Below, in pieces: positions 1 through 8,503 of a stretch of DNA of 64,000 nt. Each line of letters begins with the position of its first letter. Position 1 is the stretch's first letter. The DNA comes from CAZYTX01 sp964650485. GTDB lineage: Bacteria > RBG-13-61-14 > DATKZS01. The notes below the pieces were generated by a model. The model saw nothing but the letters and a program-made list of their open reading frames with translations. It was not told the origin of the DNA and searched no databases. The DNA is taken from contig CAZYTX010000001.1 in assembly GCA_964650485.1 (NCBI GenBank), positions 123,086 to 187,085 of the forward strand, given 5' to 3'. Made by a program: the position numbers and the translations under genes.

Positions 1-1623
1 CAGGTCGAGCCCCTTTTGCGTAACCTCCGCCATCATGGACTCCACCCCCTGCCGGAGGCCGCCTTTGTCCAGATACCTCCTCGAATAGAGATGGATGAGT
101 TCGCCGATCATGCGGGTCTGGCTCACGTCGGCCATCTGCTCCAGCGCGGAGAGCTCCAGCACCGTCTTTCCGAAGTGTATCTCCTTGAGACCCTTGGCCC
201 CGATCTTGACCTCGCGCTTTCCCTTGCTGGGGTCGAATGACTCGGGGCTGGGTCTCCTGGGCGCGATCTGTTTCATGGGCCGGGGAGACTCCTGCTCACG
301 GCCGGTGGGGAGCTCGTCCGCGATCTCCTTTGCCCTGCCGGTGACCACCCTTGGCAGGTAGTGGTCCATCTGCACCACGGTGTCGGCCACGTCAAAGTAG
401 TCGCCCGAGCCTCCCACCACTATTACAGTGGAGCAGTCGAAGTTTTGGTGGATCTCCCGCACCCGGTCAATAAAAGGGGTGATGGGCTCCTTGTCCTTTT
501 CCACCAGGGTCTGCATGCGGCGGTCACGTATCATGAAGTTGGTGGCCGAGGTGTCCTCGTCAACCAGCAGCGCTTCGGCGCCGACCCCCAAAGCCTCGAT
601 GATATTGGCCGCCTGCGATGTAGAGCCCGAGGCGTTCTCGGTCTTGAACCTCCTGGTGTCCCTCCCGAAGGGGAGATTGTCAATGAAGTGCGATATGTCA
701 ACGGCCTCGACCCGCCTGCCGTCCTCGGCCCGCACCTTGACCGTTGACGCCCGGGAGGCCACCCTCTCGCGGCCGTCGCCGGGCACGTGCGGGTATACGC
801 CCAGGGACAGGGCTTCCAGCAGGGTGCTCTTCCCGTGGAACCCCCCGCCCACCACCAGGGTCACCCCCTCGGGCACGCCCATGCCGCGCACCTTGTCGCC
901 TCCCGGCAAAGACAGCTCAACCGCAAGCTCGGGCGGGCCCTCGAAGCGGACCACTCGGTCCCCGGAAAGCGGCCTTGGGTCAACCCCCGAGGCCCTTGGC
1001 AGCAAAGAGCCGTCAGCCACAAAAGCCACCAAGTTACGCGAGGCAAGCGAGCCCTGGATGTGGGTCCACTCTACCACCGTGCGGATGTGCTCGGTGAGAT
1101 TTTCAGCGTCAAGCGCCTTCATGTAAAGCGAGCGCCTGACAACGGCCGGGACCTCCTGGAGGAGCATCTCCTCGGCCTGCCTGCCGAGCACTGTCCTGCC
1201 ACGGGCCGGCAGGCCGAGCACGAAGCGGGCTTCCACCTTGTGGTCGTCCGCAACCAATGAGGTCCGCTTTATGATCTCCTGACCGCCAGCGTCAATATCA
1301 ATGATCCCGCTCTTTCCCATTCCCCTGGAGCCCCTGCGTTCTTTCTTCACCCGGTTTATGGCGCTGGCAAAGCTCCTCGCAAGGAAATCCTCGAGACCCA
1401 GCCGGGCCGCGGGCGAGGGGTCGAACTCGGGACCGAACCCCGCGAGTCCCCTTTCCATCTCCACGCACAGCCTGGAGGGTGAGGCGAAGGGGTCCCCCTG
1501 CACGTGGTCCACGTGGAGGATGAAGTCGTGCACCCGGTAGCTGCCGGCGATGTCCTTGTAGGCCTTGTACCCCTTGCCGTCAATCCTTCTGAGCTCTCCT
1601 GCGAGCTTATTTTTGTCGAACAT
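1..1623 (-). CDS. ABC-class ATPase domain protein (COG3044/PF09818-like), 3' end beyond window
   Basis: Reading the minus strand from the ATG at 1623, 541 codons stay open to the window edge, so the C-terminus is missing. A Walker A motif (GGGFHGKSTLLEAL) lies near residues 255-268. It is followed by a GVYPHVPGDGRE block and, near residue 350, by DEDTSATNFMIRDRRM. These are hallmarks of the predicted ATPases of the ABC class (COG3044), a soluble family of unknown cellular role. There is no membrane segment, so it is not part of a classical transporter. It begins 41 bases after the stop of the G1PDH-like gene on the same strand and probably shares its transcript. Family assignment is strong; function is unknown. 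Confidence 0.85.
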   Translation of the reverse strand, partial: MFDKNKLAGELRRIDGKGYKAYKDIAGSYRVHDFILHVDHVQGDPFASPSRLCVEMERGLAGFGPEFDPSPAARLGLEDFLARSFASAINRVKKERRGSRGMGKSGIIDIDAGGQEIIKRTSLVADDHKVEARFVLGLPARGRTVLGRQAEEMLLQEVPAVVRRSLYMKALDAENLTEHIRTVVEWTHIQGSLASRNLVAFVADGSLLPRASGVDPRPLSGDRVVRFEGPPELAVELSLPGGDKVRGMGVPEGVTLVVGGGFHGKSTLLEALSLGVYPHVPGDGRERVASRASTVKVRAEDGRRVEAVDISHFIDNLPFGRDTRRFKTENASGSTSQAANIIEALGVGAEALLVDEDTSATNFMIRDRRMQTLVEKDKEPITPFIDRVREIHQNFDCSTVIVVGGSGDYFDVADTVVQMDHYLPRVVTGRAKEIADELPTGREQESPRPMKQIAPRRPSPESFDPSKGKREVKIGAKGLKEIHFGKTVLELSALEQMADVSQTRMIGELIHLYSRRYLDKGGLRQGVESMMAEVTQKGLDL

Positions 1624-1664
1624 CCTTATTCTCCCTGGTATAGTCTGGCGCTGGGGCGAGCCTG

Positions 1665-2678
1665 TCAGCGCCTCCGGTCCCGGAGCGAGCTTGTGAGCAG
1701 AGGCTCGCGCATGGCGCCAATGACCCCCTGGAGGGTCTCGCGGTCAACTTCTCTCTTATCCAGCGTGGTATAAAAAAGGCCGCGCTCCCGGGCGAACTGC
1801 GGCAGGGCCTCGAGCGCCAGCGCAAGCTCCTCGCCGGAAAGCCCCACGCGCTCGGGGTTCCAGTCCACCTGCACCCATTTTAGGAACTGCTTTATCGGCC
1901 TCGATCTCCTGCCCTGCAGCTCGCTCATGAGGATAACACCCAGGCACAAGAGCCCTCCCCTTGGCAGCGCCTTGCCCGCGGTCGCCAGCGCGCATTCCAC
2001 AAAGGCGTGCTCCGGACCCTCGATCGGTCTCCTGGTTCCGGCTGAGCAAGAGAGCTCCTCCCTCTTTACCAGCGAGTTTACTATCTGGCGGATTCCGCTC
2101 TGGGTCAGGTCAAAGATGTCGTCCGCCCGGTCCATGGTCTCGTCCAGGAGCTCCACCGCCTTTTCCGCTACTGCGGAATCGTATCCTGCCGCTTCCCCCG
2201 CCGCTTTCCAGTCCTCCACCGCGGTCAAGATGGAGAGTATCTCCCCCACCGCGGCCCTGGTCTCCTCCTCCGGGCCTCCCCATACTATCTCGTAATCCAC
2301 TGCCAGAAGCTCGGCGTCCTTGTTTCCAAGCACCTCGATCCCCGCTCCCTCGCGCAGAATAACATCGCTTTTCACCACCTGCTCGCCGGTGACCGCGGTC
2401 GGCACAACAACCAAGCTCGATCCCGCCCGCCAGGCCACGTACCTTGCCGCCTCTATAAGGGGGCCGTTCCCCATGGCCAGAACAGTGCCGGCGCCCCCTG
2501 CCCACTCTGCCAGCGCGTCCAGCTCATTCTTATCGCCGGCATTCACCACGAGTGTGCCTGAAAGCCCGCTTGCGAGAGCGGCGAGTTCTTTGCCCTCCGG
2601 GCCGGTGACCGCATAAACCGGCCCGGGGAGGTCTGGCGCGATTTCTTCTAAAAGCCGTTTTCCGAAATTCACCCGCAT
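1665..2678 (-). CDS. AraM / glycerol-1-phosphate dehydrogenase-like protein with altered metal site
   Basis: This 337-residue protein has the two-domain layout of the iron-ADH/dehydroquinate-synthase superfamily. It has a nucleotide-binding MGNGP loop (69-73), a VVPTAV segment (91-96) and a C-terminal helical half. The closest family by motif is AraM/sn-glycerol-1-phosphate dehydrogenase (RPIEGPEH at 218-224). Two of the three usual metal ligands look changed: the Asp of the GD..S..TA..DW motif is Glu146, and the LHGE histidine motif reads LPRGG at 238-242; only His224 is conserved. It may therefore be a non-dehydrogenase relative. It is followed closely by the ABC-class ATPase gene and is probably co-transcribed with it. 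Superfamily is confident; substrate is not. Confidence 0.72.
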   Translation of the reverse strand: MRVNFGKRLLEEIAPDLPGPVYAVTGPEGKELAALASGLSGTLVVNAGDKNELDALAEWAGGAGTVLAMGNGPLIEAARYVAWRAGSSLVVVPTAVTGEQVVKSDVILREGAGIEVLGNKDAELLAVDYEIVWGGPEEETRAAVGEILSILTAVEDWKAAGEAAGYDSAVAEKAVELLDETMDRADDIFDLTQSGIRQIVNSLVKREELSCSAGTRRPIEGPEHAFVECALATAGKALPRGGLLCLGVILMSELQGRRSRPIKQFLKWVQVDWNPERVGLSGEELALALEALPQFARERGLFYTTLDKREVDRETLQGVIGAMREPLLTSSLRDRRR

Positions 2679-2701
2679 CTTATAAGCTCACTCATATTTA
2701 A

Positions 2702-2744
2702 CGGTAGAGTAGGGAGGGGGACTAACCCCCTCCCTACTCTACCG
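2702..2744. terminator. Perfect 19-bp inverted repeat, 5-base loop
   Basis: Arms 2702-2720 and 2726-2744 are perfectly complementary around the loop ACTAA. The element lies between rpiB (ending at 2816 on the minus strand) and the start of the G1PDH-like gene. There is no T-run on either side, so it is not a textbook intrinsic terminator; it may be an RNA-end stabiliser or part of the dispersed repeat that begins right after it (2746-2776). Confidence 0.55.
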
Positions 2745-2745
2745 A

Positions 2746-2776
2746 CCTCTGCGCCTCTGCGTGATATAATTATTTA
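2746..2776 (+). repeat. CTCTGCGCCTCTGCGTGA-family dispersed repeat, copy 1
   Basis: Contains CCTCTGCGCCTCTGCGTGA followed by an AT-rich tail. The same degenerate ~9-base periodic core recurs at 22349-22381 (reverse), 22525-22560, 28196-28223 (reverse), 35021-35054 and 55252-55278, always between genes. Confidence 0.6.
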
Positions 2777-2815
2777 CTTAAAAGCCTAAACCCAGGACCC
2801 TGAACCAAGCCATTG

Positions 2816-3268
2816 CTAGCACTCCCCCTCGATCATCTGCACCCTCTGCTTGTGCCTGCCTCCCTCGAACTTCGCGCCCAGCCAGGTCTCCACCGCGTGC
2901 TCGGCAACGCCGGCGCCGATCACCCGGGAGCCCATGGCGATTACGTTGGCGTTGTTGTGGGCCTTGGCCATGCGTGCGGTGAAGGCGTCGTGCACCAGGG
3001 CCGCGCGCACGCCCGGGTAGCGGTTGGCAGTGATGCTCATGCCTATGCCGGTGCCGCAGATCAGTATTCCTAGCGGTATCTCGCCCTCGGCCACGGCCTC
3101 GGCCACCTTCCTGGCATAGAGCGGGTAGTGCACGCTCTTTCTGTTGCGCGGCCCCATGTCGAACACCGAATGGCCCTGCTTTAAGAGGTGCTTTACCATG
3201 TGCTGCTTGAGCTCGAAGCCTGCATGGTCGCTGGCTATGGCTATGTCCTGTCCCCTGGACTTCTTCAT
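2816..3268 (-). CDS. rpiB: Ribose-5-phosphate isomerase B (RpiB/LacAB family)
   Basis: This 150-residue cytosolic enzyme interconverts ribose 5-phosphate and ribulose 5-phosphate in the pentose phosphate pathway. Visible motifs are the N-terminal IASDHAGFEL (11-20), the catalytic-cysteine block LICGTGIGMSITANR with Cys71, and the HNNANVIAMGSR segment typical of RpiB. Length matches the family. It lies 43 bases downstream of the START-like gene on the same strand and is followed by a strong hairpin. Related sugar-phosphate isomerases (allose, galactose) share the fold, so exact substrate is inferred. Confidence 0.93.
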   Translation of the reverse strand: MKKSRGQDIAIASDHAGFELKQHMVKHLLKQGHSVFDMGPRNRKSVHYPLYARKVAEAVAEGEIPLGILICGTGIGMSITANRYPGVRAALVHDAFTARMAKAHNNANVIAMGSRVIGAGVAEHAVETWLGAKFEGGRHKQRVQMIEGEC

Positions 3269-3311
3269 CTATCTTCCCCTTCTTCTGTATTCCAGAATGC
3301 TTTCATTTCTT

Positions 3312-4025
3312 TCATTCTTTTTCGTCTTTGAGCTCGAAATGCTTCGCCATTCTCTCGAAGTAGCGGTAAGTGTCGGGCAGGGTGATTTCCATGGCGAATG
3401 CGGTGAAAGGCCCTGTTGCCGGGATGTCGAGGTCCACGTGGATCTCGTTTATTGCCAGGGTCTTGCCCTCGCCCTCTGGCGCCAGCTTCCAGGAGCCGTA
3501 GTCCTCCTTGATGTTGCCGGCAAGGCGGCGCCAGGTCTGGAGCATCTGGTCGTCCTTGTGGGTGATCTCCAGGAGCACCCACCTGTCGCTCACCGGCCAG
3601 GGGAAGTCGTTCCTCTGGTAAGAGTACACAGTCCAGGCCCCGTCGTCATGCTTTTTAATATAGCCGCGCTCCATGCCCTCGAACAGCTCCTCCACCAGGT
3701 CCGCTTTCTCGAGCTTTTCCGAGACCACCTTGTCCTTGGTGTCCTCGTCCAGCAGCACGCTCACGATGGTGCGGTCCATGAACTCGTCATAGAGCTCCAG
3801 CGAGCAGAGCACCTTCCACATGAGTTCAGGGTGGTGGTCGAACAGCCCGGCGCTCCAGGCCCCGGACCGGGTCCCGCCCTCCTTTCTCACCTGTTTTACG
3901 ATCTCTCCACCACGCAGCCTCTTCCAGTCCTCGGCGGAAAGCTCGCGCTCGAAGTCCGCGGCCGCGAGAGCCATTGCCGCGGCGAGCAATACCGCGGCAA
4001 CAGGGTATAATGCCCTTTTCCACAT
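3312..4025 (-). CDS. Secreted START/SRPBCC-like protein
   Basis: This 237-residue protein starts with a signal peptide (charged MWKR, then a hydrophobic stretch to about residue 22, AAA cleavage region). The rest reads like a START/polyketide-cyclase-like lipid-binding fold: a DRTIVSVLLDED segment, a central YSYQRNDFPWPVSDRWVLLEI strand pair and a C-terminal amphipathic helix. The pattern of an N-terminal arm, a PWPVSDR motif and a long C-terminal helix is typical of START-domain proteins. It probably acts in the periplasm on a hydrophobic ligand, which cannot be named. It is followed by rpiB on the same strand. Fold call is from pattern only. Confidence 0.6.
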   Translation of the reverse strand: MWKRALYPVAAVLLAAAMALAAADFERELSAEDWKRLRGGEIVKQVRKEGGTRSGAWSAGLFDHHPELMWKVLCSLELYDEFMDRTIVSVLLDEDTKDKVVSEKLEKADLVEELFEGMERGYIKKHDDGAWTVYSYQRNDFPWPVSDRWVLLEITHKDDQMLQTWRRLAGNIKEDYGSWKLAPEGEGKTLAINEIHVDLDIPATGPFTAFAMEITLPDTYRYFERMAKHFELKDEKE

Positions 4026-4246
4026 GCCCCCAAAATAACAGATAAACCTGGTGCGGACAAACCTGAGCCACTCCGTTACAGCGAGACAAAAGTGATAAAT
4101 GAGAAGACCTCACCCCCTCCCTGATATTTCTTGACAATATGAAGGGCTTTTCATAACATAAGCTACAAACCCGCTTGTTAAGGGGCGCTGCGGTTTTGAC
4201 GGTGCAATGGATTTACCCGACCATATAAACAGAAATGGCGGAGATG

Positions 4247-4351
4247 ATGAAAGAGCGCTTTTGCCGTGAAGCCCAGGCTGCGGGCACGCTCGGCCGTCCC
4301 AATATAATCACGTTTTACGACGCTGGTGGCCGGAGGCGAACGCAGCATTGA
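4247..4351 (+). pseudogene. Remnant of a Ser/Thr protein kinase gene
   Basis: The 374-base gap 4026-4399 holds a short open stretch encoding MKERFCREAQAAGTLGRPNI followed by ITFYDAG, then an early stop at 4349. This matches the Hanks-kinase alpha-C and beta-4 region (F.REA.AAG.L.HPNI..IYD.G) but lacks the glycine loop and catalytic loop. A second frame from about 4331 encodes GGERSIEEALEYSRAAWHLL with no recognised source. I read the gap as gene debris left by deletion and frameshift. Confidence 0.55.
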
Positions 4352-4399
4352 AGAGGCGCTTGAATACAGCAGGGCAGCTTGGCATTTATTAAATTATGA

Positions 4400-6745
4400 T
4401 TATAGCCTTTCCCTGTACTCCCTCTTGTACCACTCCACCGTGCTTTGGTAGCTCATCTGCTCTGCGGGCAGTCTCTTGAAGGAGAGATGTGCAGTGCACC
4501 CCTTTGCGGGAAGCTCGATCTCTGCCCCCGGGGAGACCTCGGACCCGTTTACGCTGGCAGCCGAAAGCTTGAAGAAGTAGGGCAGGTGCAGCGTGACGCG
4601 CTCCGGGGGCTCGCGCCAGTGGGGCTCGAACTCGAGCATTGCGCTCGACTCGTCCACATCGAGCTCGAAGGAGACCTTGCCAAAGGGTGTGGGCGCTTCC
4701 TTAACGACCACCCTGTCGCCCGGCTTTGTCCACTCGGGCGAGAGCGCCGAGCACAGGTGAAGCTCCTCCCCCTGCTCCCTCACCAGCATGTTCCTGAAAA
4801 GCATGTTGAGGCATGCCGCGTACCACCCGTGCGGGGGGAAGTTGCAGAGCTGTATCAGCCCTGCGTTAATGCAGTAGTCGCGGCCGTCCCACGGAAATAT
4901 GGACCACTCGAAGCCCTCGTGGCACGAGCCGGTGTGCAGCAACATGCCGTAGAACATGTCGAGAACCTTTTCCTGCTCGCCCCTGATCAAATAGGTCTGC
5001 GCCACCCGCTCGGTGATGTAGTGGTGCATGCTCTTCTGCCACATGGCGATCTTCTCGGCCATGCGCTCCTTGCGGTAGCGCTCGAAGGTCCCGGTCACCA
5101 GGGGGTCGTGCGGGTCCATCAAAAGGCCGGGGTACACAGCCAGGAGGTTGCCCCAGTCGGTGCCGCCGGGAACGTCCAGCCCGGGCGGGATCACCCCGCC
5201 CCGCTCCGCGGCCACCCCTCGCAGAACCTCCATGAAGTGCTCGAAATACCCGGAGCGCAAACCCTCCCACTCGCGGCAAAGCTCATCGCGGCCGGCAGCG
5301 TAACAAACGTCCACACCAGCGTCCAGTCCGGTGAGCGCCCAGAAGTTATGCCCGGTGTAGCGGCCCAGGATCATCTCGTTGTCGAACGCGTCCGTGGGAG
5401 GCATGAGCCCCCACTCGTCCTCTGAAAGAGCGCGCTCGAGCCAGGCCACCGCCCGGACGACATAGGGCATGGCCTCTTTGGCGAACTCCTTGTCCCCGGT
5501 GTAGCGCACGTGCGTGCCAAAGGCCCACATGGCCTGGCCCCACCCGTCGAGCTGTCCCTTCTGGCTCACGAAGTTGCCGTCATCGCGCTGGTAGGCGAAG
5601 AAGTGCCGCACCAGGTCATGCCCCACGTCCGGGTATCCCCACTTCTCGTACATGGAGGTGAAAAAAGCCGAGTCCCGGAGCCAGAAGCGGTTGTACTGGA
5701 GCCGGTTCACGTGCTGCTCGACCTCGTCATCCGAGATCACGTCCTGGCTCATGAGCGCGTGCACCACGTAGGAGCGGGACGCGTCCGCCACCTTTTGCTC
5801 GGGCACAGTGAAGGACGCGCCTCGTGCAAGCCACCCCTCCCAGAAGCGCTCGAAGGCCCGGAGCCTCTCATTGAAGCTCGCGCCCGAGAGCTCGTCCGCA
5901 AGAGCCGGCTCCGAGGGGTAGTGGGGGAGCGCGAACTCGGCGGAGAAGGTCTGGCCCGGCGAGAGCTCGGGCCCGTATGCAGCGATGCATACCAGGTCGT
6001 CCCTCATGTTCTCCATGAAGGGGCCGTCGTAGCGCTTGCCCGGCTTCTTCATGAGCGCGTGCGGCTCTTTGTTCCACGCATAGATCGCCTTGCCGGCCCG
6101 AATCGCGGCCTTCCCTCTGATCTCGTACTTCCAAAAGGGGTTGAACCTCTGCTGCCGCATCTCCTGGCTGCGGTGGTCTTTTATCCCGTACATGAACCCG
6201 GCCCCGAAGCCGGCCTTCCTCGTAGAGCCGCTTTTGTTCGTTGCCGTGATCTTTATGAAGTTCACGGGCGGGGCCCCGGGTTTATCTCCCTTAAGCGGGA
6301 ACTGGAAAGCCTTTAGCGTATACTCGACCCCCTCCCTCATGACGCTGTAGCTCACGCAGGGAAGATACCCCTTGTGCAGGGTCCAGATGCGCTCGTCCAC
6401 CGCATCGAGCGGCTCGCCCGCGAGCATGACCCACTCCGCGGCCCCGGTCCACAAGTGGCCGTCAATCACCTGGGTGGCGAAGGGCTCGCCCCTGACCCCG
6501 AGCTGGAAGCTGGGCCGCAGGAAGTAGGAGAAAGGCTCCGTCTCCAGGGTGGCCGGCTCGGTCATGGGCTTTGGGATAACGTCCATGGCAAAGTTTATAA
6601 GCGCGTTCCTGACCTTTGTGTTTACAAGGTCAACAGCGCGCGCACGGGGCTTGCCTCCCCCGGCCACGGCCATGGCGCACGCAAGCACCAGCGTCGCGAA
6701 CACCGCGGGCCCAAGCACCCTGCCCTTCATGTACGCCTTCTTCAT
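4400..6745 (-). CDS. Secreted six-hairpin glycosidase-like protein
   Basis: This 781-residue protein has a signal peptide (MKKAYMKGR plus a hydrophobic core to about residue 29). An N-terminal beta-rich domain (about 50-290) is followed by an (alpha/alpha)6-barrel glycosidase domain with NRFWLRDSAFF, QLDGWGQAMWAFG, PGGTDWGN and CHEGFEWSIFPWDG, the layout of inverting six-hairpin glycosidases. A short beta domain closes the protein. Substrate cannot be read from sequence; the acidic residues in FWLRD and EGFEW are candidates for catalysis. The start is supported by AGGAGGAG a few bases upstream. Other saccharide genes in the window (GH2, GH15-like, sulfatase, uxaC) suggest use of external polysaccharides. 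Confidence 0.7.
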   Translation of the reverse strand: MKKAYMKGRVLGPAVFATLVLACAMAVAGGGKPRARAVDLVNTKVRNALINFAMDVIPKPMTEPATLETEPFSYFLRPSFQLGVRGEPFATQVIDGHLWTGAAEWVMLAGEPLDAVDERIWTLHKGYLPCVSYSVMREGVEYTLKAFQFPLKGDKPGAPPVNFIKITATNKSGSTRKAGFGAGFMYGIKDHRSQEMRQQRFNPFWKYEIRGKAAIRAGKAIYAWNKEPHALMKKPGKRYDGPFMENMRDDLVCIAAYGPELSPGQTFSAEFALPHYPSEPALADELSGASFNERLRAFERFWEGWLARGASFTVPEQKVADASRSYVVHALMSQDVISDDEVEQHVNRLQYNRFWLRDSAFFTSMYEKWGYPDVGHDLVRHFFAYQRDDGNFVSQKGQLDGWGQAMWAFGTHVRYTGDKEFAKEAMPYVVRAVAWLERALSEDEWGLMPPTDAFDNEMILGRYTGHNFWALTGLDAGVDVCYAAGRDELCREWEGLRSGYFEHFMEVLRGVAAERGGVIPPGLDVPGGTDWGNLLAVYPGLLMDPHDPLVTGTFERYRKERMAEKIAMWQKSMHHYITERVAQTYLIRGEQEKVLDMFYGMLLHTGSCHEGFEWSIFPWDGRDYCINAGLIQLCNFPPHGWYAACLNMLFRNMLVREQGEELHLCSALSPEWTKPGDRVVVKEAPTPFGKVSFELDVDESSAMLEFEPHWREPPERVTLHLPYFFKLSAASVNGSEVSPGAEIELPAKGCTAHLSFKRLPAEQMSYQSTVEWYKREYRERL

Positions 6746-6850
6746 CTAACTCCTCCTGGTTGACCGGCTCGTCGGAGATTTAATAACAGCACCCTGGAAT
6801 TTTACAGGGACAAGGCCTTGGAGGCAACCATAAGGCAGTTAATTTTTTAC

Positions 6851-6877
6851 TTGACAACTGCGGGGGGGCGGTAAAAT
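6851..6877 (+). promoter_or_regulatory. Candidate sigma-70 promoter of the FGE-fold lipoprotein gene
   Basis: TTGACA (6851-6856) and TAAAAT (6872-6877) are separated by 15 bases, slightly short of ideal. The transcript would carry an 8-bp hairpin (6910-6917 with 6923-6930) in its leader before the AGGGAGGAG ribosome site of the gene at 6965. Confidence 0.45.
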
Positions 6878-6964
6878 AAGCATGTTTATAATTCCCGGCA
6901 ATAATCGGCCTTGCCTTACGACAAGGCAAGAAGGCGTCAACCAGGGCATGAGGGAGGAGAAGCC

Positions 6965-7780
6965 ATGAGCAAGATTTTTTCAAGAACCGCGGGGCCACTT
7001 TTTCTTTTCATCCTGGCAGCCATTATCGTCCTTGCAGGCTGCGGGGGAGACGGGGGAGACGATGATGACAACGGTCCAGGGCCTTCATCTTCCGGCATGG
7101 CCATGATACCAGCAGGCTGCTTTGACATGGGCGATCATTTCAGCGAGGGATACAGCAATGAGCTTCCGGTGCATAACGTGTGCATCACCTCGGACTTCTA
7201 CATGGACGTTCACGAGGTGACCAACGCCGAGTACGAGGCCTGCGTGGACGCGGGCGCCTGCACCGCTCCGCAATATTCGTACAGTAACACACGAGATCCT
7301 TATTACGGCAACCCGGACTATGACAACTACCCGGTGATCTGGGTTGACTGGAACCAGGCCACCGATTACTGCACCTGGGCGGGCAAGAGACTGCCGACGG
7401 AAGCGGAATGGGAGTACGCGGCCCGGGGCGGACTCTCCGGCAAGCGCTATCCCTGGGGGGATACAGCTACCGCATGTGTTGATGCAAATTACGATTGGTG
7501 TATTGGCGACACCAGCGAGGTTGAAAGCTATCCGGCTAATGGCTACGGGCTTTACGATATGGCGGGCAACGTCTGGGAGTTGGTGAACGACTGGTATCAG
7601 AGCGATTACTACAGTTCGAGCCCGACCAACGATCCTCCGGGCCCCGCGTCAGGTACGTATCGCGTTATGCGCGGCGACAGTGGGGGCACCGATACGAGCT
7701 ACCTGCGCGTTGCGGTCCGGAGCTACCCCTACCCGGCGTTCCAGCACAGCGACGTAGGGTTCCGTTGCGCCGGGGACTGA
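6965..7780 (+). CDS. FGE/SUMF1-fold lipoprotein lacking catalytic cysteines
   Basis: The ATG at 6965 follows AGGGAGGAG. The 271-residue product has a lipoprotein signal ending in LAGC (about residues 25-28), an Asp/Gly-rich linker and a formylglycine-generating-enzyme-sulfatase domain: GMAMIPAGCFDMGD, DVHEVTNAEYEACV, WAGKRLPTEAEWEYAARGG, YDMAGNVWELVNDWY and the terminal VGFRCA. The active-site block of true FGE carries two cysteines around SYC.RYR; here the aligned segment is GGTDTSYLRVAVRS with neither. It is therefore probably a surface-anchored non-catalytic or ligand-binding member. A Cys-type sulfatase in the window (37890) would need a genuine maturase from elsewhere. Confidence 0.82.
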   Translation: MSKIFSRTAGPLFLFILAAIIVLAGCGGDGGDDDDNGPGPSSSGMAMIPAGCFDMGDHFSEGYSNELPVHNVCITSDFYMDVHEVTNAEYEACVDAGACTAPQYSYSNTRDPYYGNPDYDNYPVIWVDWNQATDYCTWAGKRLPTEAEWEYAARGGLSGKRYPWGDTATACVDANYDWCIGDTSEVESYPANGYGLYDMAGNVWELVNDWYQSDYYSSSPTNDPPGPASGTYRVMRGDSGGTDTSYLRVAVRSYPYPAFQHSDVGFRCAGD

Positions 7781-7848
7781 ATGTTTTAGGGGTGAGGCTT
7801 GAGGGGTGACGGACCATCGAAATTTTTTTTGAAAAATGAAAAAGTAGT

Positions 7849-8185
7849 TGCCTGCTATCCAGAAGGCGTACCCGGATATTTCATCTTAAAAGCGCTGAAA
7901 GCGCGAAGGTCTATAGCCCAGGGCGGAGCGCTGCGTCACGCGGTGCGAAGCCCTGGGGAACAAGAAGAAAAAACCGTAGAGCGCTGAAGGCGCGACATAA
8001 ATGATCGGATCGCAAATATTTATGCCGCCCTTTCAGGGCTTGCCCTTGCGGGCAGGCGCCCTGCCTGCCCGCGCTGCAACGCAGCAGGCGGGGGCTGTAG
8101 AATGTCGCTCTTTCAGAGCTTTAATTGAATATTTGACTTTTTACGAGGGCATCAAGAAGGAGATGCCTGCTGTACAGAAGGCGTA
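7849..8185. repeat. Repeat-rich gap flanked by a degenerate 22-bp direct repeat
   Basis: The 489-base gap 7781-8269 has no convincing gene. A 22-base segment at 7849-7870 recurs at 8164-8185 with 20 of 22 bases identical. Between them lie several palindromes: GCCCAGGGC and GCCCTGGGG arms around 7917-7960, CGCTGAAAGCGC and AGCGCTGAAGGCGC motifs, and a perfect 9-bp stem (8048-8056 with 8064-8072). TGTCGCTCTTTCAGAG at 8103-8118 is also found at 15417-15432. The tail encodes FYEGIKKEMPAVQKAYKAWY to a stop at 8202-8204, possibly the end of a broken gene. Confidence 0.55.
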
Positions 8186-8269
8186 TAAGGCATGGTATAA
8201 GTGATTTCACCTTGTCCATCTTGACGCGGCCGGTGTAATCAGTTAAGCTTTACTTGGAAGGCTGGCCTC

Positions 8270-8503
8270 ATGGAACCGTATCGTTTTACTGTGGAACTCT
8301 ACCCGGACAAGGATGAGGGAGGCTATACTGCGGTTGTGCCTTGCCTGCCCGGTTGCGTCACCCAGGGAGAGACACTGGACCAGACCCTGGACCGGGCCCG
8401 GGAGGCCATTGAGGGATATATCGAATGCCTTAGAGAGGACGGCAAAGATATCCCGGTCGAGGAAGAACCTGAAGGCCGGTTCAAGGTCATCGTGGCCGCA
8501 TGA
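8270..8503 (+). CDS. hicB: HicB-family antitoxin
   Basis: This 77-residue protein has the compact HicB fold: YRFTVELYPDKDEGGYTAVVPCLPGC, then GETLDQTLDRAREAIEGYIE, a degenerate RNase-H-like core. It lacks an obvious C-terminal DNA-binding helix, so it may be the short form. It should neutralise the HicA RNase encoded next, whose ATG overlaps this stop by four bases (ATGA). Antitoxin-first order is a known variant. GGAAGG lies before the start. Confidence 0.88.
   Translation: MEPYRFTVELYPDKDEGGYTAVVPCLPGCVTQGETLDQTLDRAREAIEGYIECLREDGKDIPVEEEPEGRFKVIVAA

Noticed and set aside
8001..8204. A 67-codon plus-strand frame in the repeat-rich gap
   Set aside because: Most of it is palindromic repeat; only the last ~30 codons look protein-like and may be debris.
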